Shown here: positions 54,450 through 64,000 of the stretch, one piece after another | How positions within the stretch are numbered: the first letter of the stretch is position 1 | Layout of the letters: every line of letters starts with the position of its first letter | Position numbers and translations under genes: made by a program | Source: CAKZYD01 sp039814715 | Lineage (GTDB): Bacteria; Pseudomonadota; Alphaproteobacteria; Sphingomonadales; CAKZYD01 | Reading direction: 5' to 3' | Assembly (NCBI GenBank): GCA_039814715.1 | Contig: JBCCAR010000005.1 | Coordinates: 1-64,000, forward strand | Length of the DNA stretch: 64,000 bases | Notes under the pieces: generated by a model | The model's database searches: none | Seen by the model: only the letters and a program-made list of their open reading frames with translations | What the model was told of the DNA's origin: nothing

Positions 54450-55901
54450 ATGAGCGAAAAAGATATGTTGCAGTTCGTCCGGGTCGAAAAAGAAATGCCT
54501 GAAAAGCGCGACGCCGGAGAGCGGCGCGAGGATTTCCACGAAATTTATCAAGAGTTCATTGAGGTCAAAGCTGAAGAGCAGGCCAGCCGCTGCAGCCAAT
54601 GCGGTGTGCCTTTCTGCCAAGTGCACTGCCCGCTGCACAATAACATCCCAGATTGGCTCAAGCTCACAGCAGAGGGGCGGTTGGAAGAAGCTTATGAGGT
54701 CTCTTCGGCCACCAACAACATGCCCGAAATTTGTGGCCGCATTTGCCCGCAGGACCGCCTATGCGAAGGCAATTGCGTGATCGAGAAAGGGTTCGAATCT
54801 GTCACGATCGGATCCGTTGAGAAGTACATCACAGACACCGCGTGGGACAATGGCTGGGTCAAGCCCGTTGTGCCGCCGCGAGAGCGCACTGAAAGCATCG
54901 GCATCATCGGAGCCGGCCCGGCGGGCCTGGCAGCGGCAGAAGAAATGCGCCGCCGCGGCTACCAGGTGACCATCTATGACCGCTATGACCGGGCCGGCGG
55001 CTTGCTTATTTATGGCATCCCCAACTTCAAGCTAGAAAAAGACGTGGTCACGCGGCGCACGCAGCGCTTGGCCCAATCAAACATAACCTTCAAACAGAAC
55101 TTCGAAGTCGGCAAAGACGCAACCCTTGATGATTTACGCTCTGAGCACGACGCCATTTTGATTGCGACCGGCGTTTATAAAGCGCGCGATTTAGGCGGAC
55201 CTGGTTCTGGCCTTGGCAACATCTTTCCCGCTATGGACTTTTTAACCGCCTCTAACCGCAAAGGCCTGGGCGATGATGTGCCAACCTTTGACGACGGCAC
55301 GCTCAATGCCGATGGCAAAGATATTGTGGTCATTGGCGGCGGGGACACCGCCATGGACTGTGTGCGCACCGCCGTACGCCAAGGGGCAAAGTCAGTCAAA
55401 TGCCTGTATCGCCGCGACCGCCAAAATATGCCCGGCTCCATGCGCGAAGTCGATAATGCGGAAGAAGAAGGCGTTGAATTTAAATGGCTGCATGCGCCTG
55501 AAGCCTTCTTAGGAGATGACACCGTTACCCATGTGCGCGCGCAGCAAATGCGGCTTGCAGCGCCGGATGCGACGGGCCGGCAAAAGCCTGAGCCGGTAAA
55601 AGATGCGTCAAAAAATATAGAGGCCGACATCGTCATCAAAGCGCTTGGCTTTGATCCAGAAGACCTGCCTACCCTGTTTGATTGCCCGGACCTGCAAACC
55701 ACCCGCTGGGGCACCATTCGCGTTGATCATAAAACCATGATGAGCAATTTAGACGGCGTCTTTGCCGCTGGCGACATTGTGCGCGGGGCCTCGCTCGTGG
55801 TGTGGGCCGTGAAAGATGGCCGCGACGCAGCAGACGCCATGCACGCCTATATCAAGGCCAATGCCAAGGCCGGCCAAGCCACCAAAGTGGCAGCGGAGTA
55901 A
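54450..55901 (+). CDS. gltD: Glutamate synthase (NADPH) small subunit
   Basis: 483 residues. N-terminal cysteine clusters for 4Fe-4S centres (SRCSQCGVPFCQVHCPLHN and CGRICPQDRLCEGNC), FAD site GIIGAGPAGLAAAEEMRRRG and NADPH site VVIGGGDTAMDCVRTAVRQG. It feeds electrons from NADPH to GltB. AAGAGG lies 13 bases upstream of the ATG, rather distant; ATG 54465 is a possible alternative start. First gene of gltD-gltB, six bases before gltB. Confidence 0.96.
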   Translation: MSEKDMLQFVRVEKEMPEKRDAGERREDFHEIYQEFIEVKAEEQASRCSQCGVPFCQVHCPLHNNIPDWLKLTAEGRLEEAYEVSSATNNMPEICGRICPQDRLCEGNCVIEKGFESVTIGSVEKYITDTAWDNGWVKPVVPPRERTESIGIIGAGPAGLAAAEEMRRRGYQVTIYDRYDRAGGLLIYGIPNFKLEKDVVTRRTQRLAQSNITFKQNFEVGKDATLDDLRSEHDAILIATGVYKARDLGGPGSGLGNIFPAMDFLTASNRKGLGDDVPTFDDGTLNADGKDIVVIGGGDTAMDCVRTAVRQGAKSVKCLYRRDRQNMPGSMREVDNAEEEGVEFKWLHAPEAFLGDDTVTHVRAQQMRLAAPDATGRQKPEPVKDASKNIEADIVIKALGFDPEDLPTLFDCPDLQTTRWGTIRVDHKTMMSNLDGVFAAGDIVRGASLVVWAVKDGRDAADAMHAYIKANAKAGQATKVAAE

Positions 55902-55907
55902 GCGATA

Positions 55908-58900
55908 ATGACAATGAAACCTGACATGACTGACCCCAATTGGCAGCGCCAATATCTGGCAGAGCACGGCCTGTATGATCCCATGGAAGAGCACAGCTCT
56001 TGCGGCGTGGGCTTCATCGCCTCCACCGATGGCCGCGCACGCCGCGATGTGGTGGCGAAAGGCATTGACGCGCTAAAAGTGCTCTTCCACCGCGGAGCGG
56101 TTGACGCCGATGGCAAAACGGGCGACGGCGCCGGCATCCATGTGGAAATCCCCCAAGCTTTCTTCCATGAGCATGTGCTGCACACTGGCCACCACCCTGA
56201 TGATGATGCGACGATTGCGGTGGGCCAGGTGTTCCTGCCGCGCACTGACATGGCTGACCAGGAAGCCTGCCGCACGATAGTGGAAGCGGAAATTCTCAAG
56301 CAGGGGTACAAGATTTATGGCTGGCGGCAGGTGCCAGTGGATACCTCTGTGATTGGCGATAAGGCCCGCTCCACGCGGCCTGAAATTGAGCAAATCATGA
56401 TCGCTGGTAAGCCCGGCGAAGATGAAGCTGATTTTGAGCGCGCTTTATATGTGATCCGCCGCCGCGTTGAAAAACGCGTCATCCAGCAGCAAATCAGCGG
56501 GTTTTATCTGTGCTCTCTTTCCTGCCGATCCATCATCTATAAAGGCCTGTTCTTAGCCGAGCAGCTGTCCGTCTTTTATCCAGACCTGACCGACAAGCGC
56601 TTTGAAAGCCGCTTTGCGATTTATCACCAGCGCTATTCCACCAACACCTTCCCTGAATGGTGGCTTGCCCAGCCGTTCCGCACACTCGCGCACAACGGCG
56701 AAATCAACACGATCCGCGGCAATAAAAACTGGATGAAAGTCCACGAAATCAAAATGGCGGATAACGCCTTTGATGAATATTCTGAAGATATTAAGCCCGT
56801 CATTCCGGTTGGCGCCTCTGACAGCGCCGCACTAGACGCCGTGTTTGAGCTTTTGGTGCAGGGCGGGCGCGATGCGCCAATGGTGAAAACCATGCTCATC
56901 CCGGAAAGCTGGTCAAAAAAATCAACCATGCCGCAGGAATGGCGCGACATGTATGCCCATCTCAACTCTGTGATGGAGCCTTGGGACGGCCCAGCCGCCA
57001 TCGCAGCAACGGATGGCCGCTGGATTATTGGCGGCATGGACCGCAATGGCCTGCGCCCCATGCGCTATACGTTAACGAAGGATGGCTTGCTGATTGTCGG
57101 TTCGGAGACCGGCATGGTTGTCGTGCCGGAAGCGAATGTGGCCGAGCGCGGACGCCTTGGCCCGGGGCAGATGATCGCTGTGGATCTGCAAGACGGTGGG
57201 TTCTTCCATGATGCGCAAATCAAAGACAATCTTGCAGCGCAGCGCCCTTATAAAGAGTGGATCAAAGGCTTTAAAAAGTGGGACGATCTGCGCAGTCCAT
57301 CTGACAAGGAAAGCCAGATGTTCACCCGTGATGAGCTGCGCCGCCGCCAGGTAGCAGCAGGCGTCACCATGGAAGACCTAGAGCTTATCCTTCACCCGCA
57401 AGCCGAAGACGGTAAAGAAGCCATTGGCTCCATGGGCGATGACACCCCGCTGGCCGTGATTTCCACCAGCCGGCGCAATTTGAGCCACTTCTTCCGGCAG
57501 AACTTCAGCCAAGTGACCAATCCACCGATTGATCCCTTACGCGAACACAGGGTGATGTCGCTTAAAACCCGCTTTGGCAACTTTGCCAACGTGCTCGATA
57601 AAGACGCATCGCAAACTGGCGTGCTGGTCATTGATTCGCCCGTCATCACCAACAATGAGTGGCATATCCTGCAGCGCCACTTTGGCGAGACATCAACGGT
57701 GATCGATTGCACCTTCCCTGCCGATGGAAGCAAAGACGCGCTATACCAAGCCTTGCACCGAATTCGCGAAGAAGCAGAAAATGCCGTGCGGGCGGGCAAA
57801 GGGCAATTGTTCCTGACTGATGAATTCATCACGCCGGAACGCTGCGCGATCCCCATGATCTTGGCCACAGCCAGCGTACACAGCCACCTCATGAACGAAG
57901 GCCTGCGCACCTTCTCCTCGGTCAATGTGCGCTCCGGCGAGGCCTTTGATACGCATTTCTTTGCTGTTCTGATTGGCGGCGGGGCAACCACCGTCAATGC
58001 TTATATGGCGCAAGAAAGCATCATGGACCGGCAAAGCAGGGGCTTGTTTGGCGATATGAGCTTGGCCGAATGCCTTGCTGGGCACCGCGAAGCCATCAAC
58101 CAAGGCTTGCTCAAAATCATGTCCAAAATGGGCATCTCGGTCATCAGCTCCTACCGAGGCGGCTATAACTTTGAGGCGGTGGGCCTCAGCCGTGCGTTGG
58201 TGGCTGAGCTATTTCCAGGTATGCCGTCCAAAATCTCTGGCATGGGCATTCCCGGCATTCAAATGGGCGCACTAGAAGAGCACGCCAAAGCCTTTGATGA
58301 AGATGTTATCGCGCTACCGGTGGGCGGGTTTTACAAATACCGCCAGAATGGCGAGACCCATGCCTTTGATGGACGCTTGATCCACATGCTGCAATCGGCC
58401 GTCTCAAACGACAGCTATTCGCAGTATCTGGCCTATTCTGAAGGCCTGCGCTCCTTGCCGCCGATCAATCTGCGCGATTTGTTGGAGATGAACAAATTTT
58501 CTAACAACGCATCTGCGATCGACAATGTGGAATCCATCACTGAAATTCGCAAACGCTTCTTAACGCCAGGCATGAGCATGGGCGCGCTTTCGCCAGAGGC
58601 CCATGAGACGCTTACCATCGCCATGAACCGGGTGGGCGCAAAGTCCGTCTCAGGCGAAGGCGGGGAAGACCCCGAGCGCTATAAGCCGCGCGAAAACGGC
58701 GACAATCCCAACTCGCCCATCAAGCAGGTCGCCTCTGGCCGCTTTGGCGTGACGGCGCAGTATCTCAATGCGTGTGAGGAGCTTGAGATTAAAATCGCCC
58801 AAGGCGCAAAGCCCGGCGAAGGCGGTCAGCTGCCTGGTTTTAAAGTGACCGAAATGATTGCCCGCCTGCGGCACTCAACACCTGGCGTGACGCTGATCAG

Positions 58901-60428
58901 CCCGCCGCCGCATCATGATATTTATTCGATCGAGGATTTGGCGCAGCTGATTTATGATCTCAAGCAGATCAACCCGCGCGCGAAAGTCTGCGTCAAGCTT
59001 GTCTCCGCTGCAGGCATTGGTACTATTGCTGCAGGCGTTGCCAAAGCGCACGCCGATGTCATCCTCATTTCCGGCAACAATGGCGGCACCGGCGCCTCCC
59101 CGCAAACCAGCATTAAATATGCTGGTACACCGTGGGAAATGGGGCTGGCAGAAGTCAACCAAGTGCTCACGCTGAATGGCCTGCGCCACCGGGTGAAGCT
59201 GCGGACGGATGGCGGCATTAAATCTGGCCGCGACGTTGTGATCGCAGCCATGCTGGGCGCGGAAGAATTTGGCGTTGGCACGACATCGCTTGTGGCCATG
59301 GGCTGCATCATGGTGCGCCAGTGCCACTCCAACACATGCCCGGTGGGCGTGTGTACCCAGGACGATGACTTGCGCAAAAAATTCACGGGCACGCCGGAAG
59401 CAGTCGTAAACCTCTTCAGCTTCATCGCTGAAGAAACGCGCGAAATCTTAGCGGAAATTGGCGCAACGAGCCTCAATGACATCATTGGCCGTACGGACCT
59501 TTTGCGCCAAGTGAGCCGCGGGGCAGATCACCTTGATGATCTTGACCTCAACCCACTGCTGGTTCGCGTGCATTCGGCAGACGGCGCGCGCTATTGCCAG
59601 CTGGAAGGCCGCAATGATGTAGCCGATACGCTCGACGCGCAAATGCTGCGGGATGGGGCAGCGGTGTTCTCCCATGGCGAGAAAATGCAGCTCACCTACA
59701 CAGCCCGCAACACGATGCGTGCCATTGGTACGCGCTTTTCCAGTCATATTGTGCGCAAATTCGGCATGTCCGGGCTTGAGCCAGGCCATGTGACGGTGCG
59801 CCTGCGCGGCTCAGCGGGGCAATCCCTTGGCGCCTTTACCGTGCAAGGATTGAAGCTGGAAGTCTTTGGCGATGCCAATGATTATGTGGGCAAGGGCCTG
59901 TCAGGCGCAACGATTGTGGTGCGCGCGCCCACATCCTCCACGTTGCCAAGCCAGGACAATACTATCATTGGCAACACCTGCCTCTATGGCGCCACATCAG
60001 GCAAGCTCTATGCCGCCGGACAGGCGGGCGAACGCTTTGGCGTGCGCAATTCCGGCGCAATCACCGTCATTGAAGGCTGCGGCGCCAATGGCTGTGAATA
60101 CATGACGGGCGGTACGGCGGTTATTCTTGGCGAGGTTGGCGACAATTTCGGGGCAGGGATGACCGGCGGTATGGCCTTCATTTTAGACACCGCCAACAGC
60201 TTCAAAGACCATGTGAATGATGAAACAGTGGTCTTTGGCCGCATTCGCTCGCCCCATTGGGACGCGGTTCTAAGGCGCCATGTGGAAGACCATTTGAACC
60301 TCACTGGCTCTCTGCACGCCAAACGCTTGCTTTCTGATTGGGACCGCGCGCTAGAGCAAATCTGGCAGGTCTGCCCCAAAGAGATGATCGAGCGCTTAGA
60401 CCACCCCCTGGAAGAACAAGCGGCGTAG
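55908..60428 (+). CDS. gltB: Glutamate synthase large subunit
   Basis: 1506 residues, standard size. A 31-residue propeptide precedes the amidotransferase nucleophile Cys32 (HSSCGVGFIAS). The central and FMN domains contain GEGGEDPERY and AKPGEGGQLPGFKVT, and a 3Fe-4S site CIMVRQCHSNTCPVGVC is at about 1130-1150; the C-terminal beta-helix has the repeated G-rich strands. It makes glutamate from glutamine and 2-oxoglutarate. Confidence 0.98.
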   Translation: MTMKPDMTDPNWQRQYLAEHGLYDPMEEHSSCGVGFIASTDGRARRDVVAKGIDALKVLFHRGAVDADGKTGDGAGIHVEIPQAFFHEHVLHTGHHPDDDATIAVGQVFLPRTDMADQEACRTIVEAEILKQGYKIYGWRQVPVDTSVIGDKARSTRPEIEQIMIAGKPGEDEADFERALYVIRRRVEKRVIQQQISGFYLCSLSCRSIIYKGLFLAEQLSVFYPDLTDKRFESRFAIYHQRYSTNTFPEWWLAQPFRTLAHNGEINTIRGNKNWMKVHEIKMADNAFDEYSEDIKPVIPVGASDSAALDAVFELLVQGGRDAPMVKTMLIPESWSKKSTMPQEWRDMYAHLNSVMEPWDGPAAIAATDGRWIIGGMDRNGLRPMRYTLTKDGLLIVGSETGMVVVPEANVAERGRLGPGQMIAVDLQDGGFFHDAQIKDNLAAQRPYKEWIKGFKKWDDLRSPSDKESQMFTRDELRRRQVAAGVTMEDLELILHPQAEDGKEAIGSMGDDTPLAVISTSRRNLSHFFRQNFSQVTNPPIDPLREHRVMSLKTRFGNFANVLDKDASQTGVLVIDSPVITNNEWHILQRHFGETSTVIDCTFPADGSKDALYQALHRIREEAENAVRAGKGQLFLTDEFITPERCAIPMILATASVHSHLMNEGLRTFSSVNVRSGEAFDTHFFAVLIGGGATTVNAYMAQESIMDRQSRGLFGDMSLAECLAGHREAINQGLLKIMSKMGISVISSYRGGYNFEAVGLSRALVAELFPGMPSKISGMGIPGIQMGALEEHAKAFDEDVIALPVGGFYKYRQNGETHAFDGRLIHMLQSAVSNDSYSQYLAYSEGLRSLPPINLRDLLEMNKFSNNASAIDNVESITEIRKRFLTPGMSMGALSPEAHETLTIAMNRVGAKSVSGEGGEDPERYKPRENGDNPNSPIKQVASGRFGVTAQYLNACEELEIKIAQGAKPGEGGQLPGFKVTEMIARLRHSTPGVTLISPPPHHDIYSIEDLAQLIYDLKQINPRAKVCVKLVSAAGIGTIAAGVAKAHADVILISGNNGGTGASPQTSIKYAGTPWEMGLAEVNQVLTLNGLRHRVKLRTDGGIKSGRDVVIAAMLGAEEFGVGTTSLVAMGCIMVRQCHSNTCPVGVCTQDDDLRKKFTGTPEAVVNLFSFIAEETREILAEIGATSLNDIIGRTDLLRQVSRGADHLDDLDLNPLLVRVHSADGARYCQLEGRNDVADTLDAQMLRDGAAVFSHGEKMQLTYTARNTMRAIGTRFSSHIVRKFGMSGLEPGHVTVRLRGSAGQSLGAFTVQGLKLEVFGDANDYVGKGLSGATIVVRAPTSSTLPSQDNTIIGNTCLYGATSGKLYAAGQAGERFGVRNSGAITVIEGCGANGCEYMTGGTAVILGEVGDNFGAGMTGGMAFILDTANSFKDHVNDETVVFGRIRSPHWDAVLRRHVEDHLNLTGSLHAKRLLSDWDRALEQIWQVCPKEMIERLDHPLEEQAA

Positions 60429-60460
60429 GATCGTTACACCAGCGTCAGAAACCAGCGTTT

Positions 60461-61615
60461 TCAAGCCAGCAGCTTGGCAATCACAGTGTTGGCAACCGGG
60501 CGCGCTTTGGCGGTGAGGGCGAGGCGGACGCGCGAGGCTTTGAGCCAGCCATCGCTTACCAAAGCGGCGAGCGCCTGGGGGTCTATGCTGGCGTTCACAT
60601 CTCGGCCCGTCGCATCGCTGATCCATTCTAGATCCACACCTTCCGCTAAGCGTAGGCCCATCATCAGCATTTCTTCTGCGCGCTCCCCTGGCGCAATGGT
60701 CGTGGTGTCCTCAACCCCGCTGCCCGTCTCTTCAACAGCGCTCAGCCAGCGTTCAGGTTTATTGTAGCACCGCGTTGCCTGCCAGCCGCTACCGCTGAGC
60801 CAGCGGCCATGGGCGCCCGGACCGACAGCGGCATAGGGCTGGCCGCGCCAATAGATGAGATTGTGCGCGCACTGCTGGCCAGCTGCGGCATGATTAGAGG
60901 TTTCATAGGCCGGCAGGCCCGCGCCCTCGAGGCGGAGCTGAGTGAGATCATAGAGGTCCGCGGCACTATCATCATCCATGGGCGTGAAAACACCGCGCGC
61001 GACTTGGCCTTGAAAGCCGGTGTTCGGCTCGATGGTGAGTTGATAAAGCGAGAGATGGCTGGTGCCAAAATCAAGCGCTTCATGGAGCTGCGCTGTCCAA
61101 GCAGCGGGGCTTTGGCCGGGCAGCGCATAGATCAAATCAAAGCTGACCCGGTCAAACACCGCGCTGGCTTCCTGAATGGCTTGGCGCGCCTCGTGCGCAT
61201 CATGGGCGCGGCCTAGGAATTTAAGCGCTTCATCATCAAAGCTCTGAATGCCCATGGAGAGCCGGTTCACCCCTGCGTCTTTGAGCGCGGCAAAACGGCT
61301 TGCCTCAACACTCGACGGGTTGGCTTCTAGGGTGATTTCGATATCGCCATCGATTTGAAAAGCAGCTCTTGCGGCGGCAATGGCGGCTGCAACCGTATCC
61401 GGCGGCATGAGGGATGGGGTGCCGCCGCCAAAGAAGATGCTTTGCAAAGCGGACCGGCCAGCGCGCGCACCTGCAGCTTTGATTTCAGTGACTAAGGCTG
61501 CGCGCCAACGGGCCTGGTCCACGCTTTCGCGAACGTGACTGTTAAAGTCGCAATAGGGGCACTTGGAAACGCAGAAGGGCCAATGGATGTAAAGCCCCCA
61601 AGGGGGCGGCGTCAT
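60461..61615 (-). CDS. hemW: HemW, radical SAM haem chaperone-like protein
   Basis: 384 residues. Radical SAM motif CVSKCPYC in [18 protein letters not shown] (CxxxCxxC); [16 protein letters not shown] and [11 protein letters not shown] are HemN/HemW family. It lacks HemN's extended N-terminus and fits HemW, a haem-transfer protein often misnamed coproporphyrinogen oxidase. ATG 61615 overlaps the rdgB stop (ATGA), preferred to ATG 61627. Confidence 0.93.
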   Translation of the reverse strand: MTPPPWGLYIHWPFCVSKCPYCDFNSHVRESVDQARWRAALVTEIKAAGARAGRSALQSIFFGGGTPSLMPPDTVAAAIAAARAAFQIDGDIEITLEANPSSVEASRFAALKDAGVNRLSMGIQSFDDEALKFLGRAHDAHEARQAIQEASAVFDRVSFDLIYALPGQSPAAWTAQLHEALDFGTSHLSLYQLTIEPNTGFQGQVARGVFTPMDDDSAADLYDLTQLRLEGAGLPAYETSNHAAAGQQCAHNLIYWRGQPYAAVGPGAHGRWLSGSGWQATRCYNKPERWLSAVEETGSGVEDTTTIAPGERAEEMLMMGLRLAEGVDLEWISDATGRDVNASIDPQALAALVSDGWLKASRVRLALTAKARPVANTVIAKLLA

Positions 61616-62220
61616 GACGTCAAGCATGCCTTCACCAGCTGGCGAAACGCGTCGGCTCGGTGCGAAATACTGTGCTTTTCATCGGGATCGATCTCGCCGA
61701 AAGTCTTGTCATAGCCATCCGCAATAAAAATGGGATCATAGCCGAAGCCTTTATCGCCGCGCGGCGGGACAATGCGACCATAAACCTTGCCTTCAAAGGT
61801 CTCCATATGGCCATCCGGCCAGGCGAGGCAAAGCGCGCAGGTAAAATGGGCAGTGCGTGCGTCTTCTGGAATGGCCCATTCGGTCAACTCTGCTATTACC
61901 CTGGCAATAGCGCGCGCGAAGTCCTTTTTCGGCCCGCCCCAGCGCGCGGAATAGACGCCGGGCTCGCCTTCCAGGCCGTGGATAGACAGCCCGCTATCAT
62001 CCGACAAGGCAGGCAAGCCGGAGGCCTTGGCTCCAGCGAGGGCTTTGACCTGCGCATTGCCAACGAAGGTCATTTCCGTTTCAACTGGCTCAGGCAGATC
62101 AAGGTCACCGGCGCTAACAGCCTCCTTGCCAAAGGGGGCGATTAAAGCGCCAATTTCGCGCACCTTGCCTTTGTTGTGGGAGGCGACCAGGAGCCTGGGG
62201 TCTATCAGTTGGCGCGCCAT
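61612..62220 (-). CDS. rdgB: dITP/XTP pyrophosphatase
   Basis: 202 residues. Removes non-canonical purine NTPs. Motifs: [38 protein letters not shown] and the C-terminal [19 protein letters not shown] and [11 protein letters not shown]. It overlaps rph at its start (TAATG) and hemW at its end, giving the rph-rdgB-hemW operon common in alphaproteobacteria. Confidence 0.96.
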   Translation of the reverse strand: MARQLIDPRLLVASHNKGKVREIGALIAPFGKEAVSAGDLDLPEPVETEMTFVGNAQVKALAGAKASGLPALSDDSGLSIHGLEGEPGVYSARWGGPKKDFARAIARVIAELTEWAIPEDARTAHFTCALCLAWPDGHMETFEGKVYGRIVPPRGDKGFGYDPIFIADGYDKTFGEIDPDEKHSISHRADAFRQLVKACLTS

Positions 62221-62927
62221 TAGGCCAGAATAGCAGCCTGCGCTGACATGATCTGATCGCAGCCGATGCGCGCCAGGCGCAGCAAGCGTAGCAGCTCTTC
62301 TTCACTAAAGGCTGCACCTTCAGCTGTCCCTTGGACTTCCACAATGCCGTCTTTGAGCATCACGAAATTCGCATCGGTCTCCGCGGCCGAATCCTCATCA
62401 TAATCAAGGTCCAACACTGGCGCGCCTTCATAGATGCCGCAGCTGATCGCCGCGACCGGCTGCAGCGGATTTTGGACGATATGGCCGCTGGCCATGAGCT
62501 TTTTCACAGCCATAGCAAGCGCGACATAGCCGCCAGAAATAGAGGCTGTGCGCGTGCCGCCATCGGCTTGGATGACATCGCAGTCAATGCGCACCTGGCG
62601 TTCACCAAGCAGCTTCATATCGCAGCAAGCGCGCAAGGAGCGGCCAACAAGGCGCTGGATTTCCTGAGTGCGGCCACTCTGCTTCCCACTCGAGGCTTCC
62701 CGGCGCATACGGTCGTGCGTGGAGCGGGGCAGCATGCCGTATTCCGCCGTCACCCAGCCTTCGCCTTTATCGCGCATCCAGGGTGGCAGTTTTTCTTCAA
62801 CCGAGGCAGTGCACAGCACGTGCGTATCGCCGAATTTAATCAGGCATGAGCCTTCGGCATGTTTGGTGAAGTTGGGAATGATTTCAATATCGCGCATTTG
62901 GTCTGGCGCGCGGCCGGATGGGCGCAT
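62220..62927 (-). CDS. rph: Ribonuclease PH
   Basis: 235 residues. Phosphorolytic 3' exonuclease for tRNA maturation. Motifs: [52 protein letters not shown] and [23 protein letters not shown]. First gene of rph-rdgB-hemW; its promoter should lie in the 99 bases to the next gene. Confidence 0.97.
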   Translation of the reverse strand: MRPSGRAPDQMRDIEIIPNFTKHAEGSCLIKFGDTHVLCTASVEEKLPPWMRDKGEGWVTAEYGMLPRSTHDRMRREASSGKQSGRTQEIQRLVGRSLRACCDMKLLGERQVRIDCDVIQADGGTRTASISGGYVALAMAVKKLMASGHIVQNPLQPVAAISCGIYEGAPVLDLDYDEDSAAETDANFVMLKDGIVEVQGTAEGAAFSEEELLRLLRLARIGCDQIMSAQAAILA

Positions 62928-63026
62928 GGGGCTGTGTCCTGTTTAACTGGGTCTGTTATCTTGCCCTCCTAGCGGAGATGGCGTGGCCGGTCCACCCCCG
63001 CTTTAGGCGCCGCTTGGGCAAAGCAC

Positions 63027-64000
63027 TTAAAACGCTTTCTGCCAGCCAATTGTGAGCGTCCAATCGGTCTCTAGCTGCGGGCCGTTGAGGTTGCGATGTA
63101 GCGGCACACCAAATTCTACCGCAAGGCGGTGGCCTTTGATCCAGCGCTCCTGGCCCACCAGGTTCACCCCAAGGAGTGCCGCGAGTGTTTCCCCGCCTTG
63201 ATTGTCTGGATCAGCGGTTTGCACGGGTGCCATGATCATCGGGTCTTGGCCGCGTATTGTGCCTTGGTGACGCGCTTCTAAGCGCCCAGAGGCAGACACC
63301 CAAGGCGCAAACTCATAGGCCGCCCAGGCCGTGATTATGCCGACATTGCCAAGCTTATAGTCCGCGTCATTCTCCTTAAGGCGGATGGTGCCAGACGCCT
63401 GCGCGCCAAGGCTCCAATCGCCAAGCCGCGTGCGCCCGGTGAGCGAAGGCCGCAAGTCCCAACTCCCAGAGCCAAGCTGCATAGGGTAAGGCAGCCGCGG
63501 GCTGGGCCGGGTGTTCATCGGCGTTAAAATGTCATCGGTTTGGCTGATAGAGCCAGTCGGAATGGACATAGCCACGCCGAGATTCAGCTGCTGATGCTCC
63601 TTCGAGCCATCATCAAGGCCGATAATCGCGCCAAGCACCGTGTCACCAAACCCACTTGTCTTCGTAGTGAATTCACCAAGCCGCGTGGTGCCCATGCCGC
63701 CTTGAAAGGTGATGTGATCCATCTCGCTGGTCACAATATTGGCCATGGCCATCACCGTGATGCGATCTGTAAGGCCATACATCCCGCCGATCATATGCAT
63801 GCGCATGGTCATATCCGTTGGGACGACACGCAGCGTTGGTGGCATACCAAAGGGGTTTGATACTGTAGTGACAATCTCTTCCGGGGTGAGAGAGGTTGTG
63901 CCATCCCGGTTGCCGTCCATTTGCATGTGCATGAAGCGGTAAGAGAGCATTAGCTTGCCGGTATGCGCGCGGTGATCGCCCATAATCCCGATGGGGGCAT
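63027..64000 (-). CDS. Transporter/outer-membrane beta-barrel protein, Met/His-rich (cut by window edge)
   Basis: At least 324 residues; the frame stays open to the right edge, so the N-terminus with its signal peptide is outside. The sequence begins APIGIMGDHRAHTGKLMLSYRF, then MHMQMDGNRDG, and continues in alternating beta-strand sequence to GWQKAF with a terminal Phe. This resembles the family of outer-membrane proteins annotated as phenol-degradation MetA-like or transporter, found near metal-resistance genes. The N-terminal half is rich in Met and His (TMRMHMIGGMYG), suggesting copper or other metal contact (inference). Confidence 0.75.
   Translation of the reverse strand, partial: APIGIMGDHRAHTGKLMLSYRFMHMQMDGNRDGTTSLTPEEIVTTVSNPFGMPPTLRVVPTDMTMRMHMIGGMYGLTDRITVMAMANIVTSEMDHITFQGGMGTTRLGEFTTKTSGFGDTVLGAIIGLDDGSKEHQQLNLGVAMSIPTGSISQTDDILTPMNTRPSPRLPYPMQLGSGSWDLRPSLTGRTRLGDWSLGAQASGTIRLKENDADYKLGNVGIITAWAAYEFAPWVSASGRLEARHQGTIRGQDPMIMAPVQTADPDNQGGETLAALLGVNLVGQERWIKGHRLAVEFGVPLHRNLNGPQLETDWTLTIGWQKAF

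Overview
This window is chromosomal DNA of an alphaproteobacterium, and the gene content points to an aerobic or facultative bacterium that carries light-harvesting genes. The lineage is indicated by a ctaCDBGE-surf1 cytochrome aa3 cluster with a DUF983 gene and thrC, a split glycine decarboxylase (gcvPA/gcvPB), an alphaproteobacterial/plant-type GshA, an NDUFA9-like protein and the ispH-thrB-rnhA order. A complete pucB-pucA-pucC set at 27.2-29.3 kb encodes an LH2-type bacteriochlorophyll antenna. No bch, crt or puf reaction-centre genes lie in the window. Genus cannot be read from the sequence; a Caulobacterales/Parvularculales/Rhodobacterales-like lineage is a guess.

Layout. 0-5.8 kb: glycine cleavage operon on the minus strand (gcvT-gcvH-methyltransferase-gcvPA-gcvPB) behind a tandem glycine riboswitch. 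5.9-12.4 kb: lipoprotein, ispH-thrB-rnhA, a membrane chemoreceptor, two small membrane proteins, peroxiredoxin, YqgE. 12.4-21.6 kb: one long minus-strand block for cytochrome c oxidase and its assembly (ctaC, ctaD, ctaB, two small genes, ctaG, ctaE, DUF983, surf1), then thrC and an M16 peptidase. 21.8-26.7 kb: tldD and assorted singletons including gshA. 26.7-29.3 kb: LH2 region with a PpsR/CrtJ-type palindrome, a structured leader, pucB, pucA, an intercistronic hairpin and pucC. 29.3-33.8 kb: secreted Cys-less thioredoxin-like protein, orphan solute-binding protein, stand-alone PAS protein, rsmE, ubiA, TlpA-like thioredoxin. 33.9-36.1 kb: tldE and cysQ. 36.1-41.8 kb: modABC and a divergent TonB-dependent receptor, with three inverted repeats between them. 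41.7-48.0 kb: an envelope-lipid/phosphopolymer locus. 48.0-52.0 kb: ferric iron ABC transporter with a Fur-like palindrome. 52.1-64.0 kb: tRNA-Leu, NDUFA9-like gene, uppP, gltD-gltB, hemW-rdgB-rph, and an outer-membrane protein cut by the right edge.

Most noteworthy. (1) The 41.7-48.0 kb locus combines a Tam41-like CTP:phosphatidate cytidylyltransferase, a diacylglycerol-kinase-family lipid kinase, a metallophosphoesterase, a nucleotidyltransferase, and one 825-residue protein that joins a CDP-glycerol glycerophosphotransferase-like domain to a Wzx-like flippase. It reads as a compact pathway that makes and exports a glycerophosphate- or phospho-alcohol-decorated lipid or polymer. (2) PucA has Phe44-Leu45 where B800-850 antennae have Tyr-Trp/Tyr, the same substitution as in the low-light B800-820 (LH3) complex, and carries an unusual C-terminal extension of about 58 residues.

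Gene calls rest on motif and family recognition by eye; no database search was run. Start codons were moved from the longest reading frame where a ribosome-binding site, signal peptide or stop/start overlap supported it.
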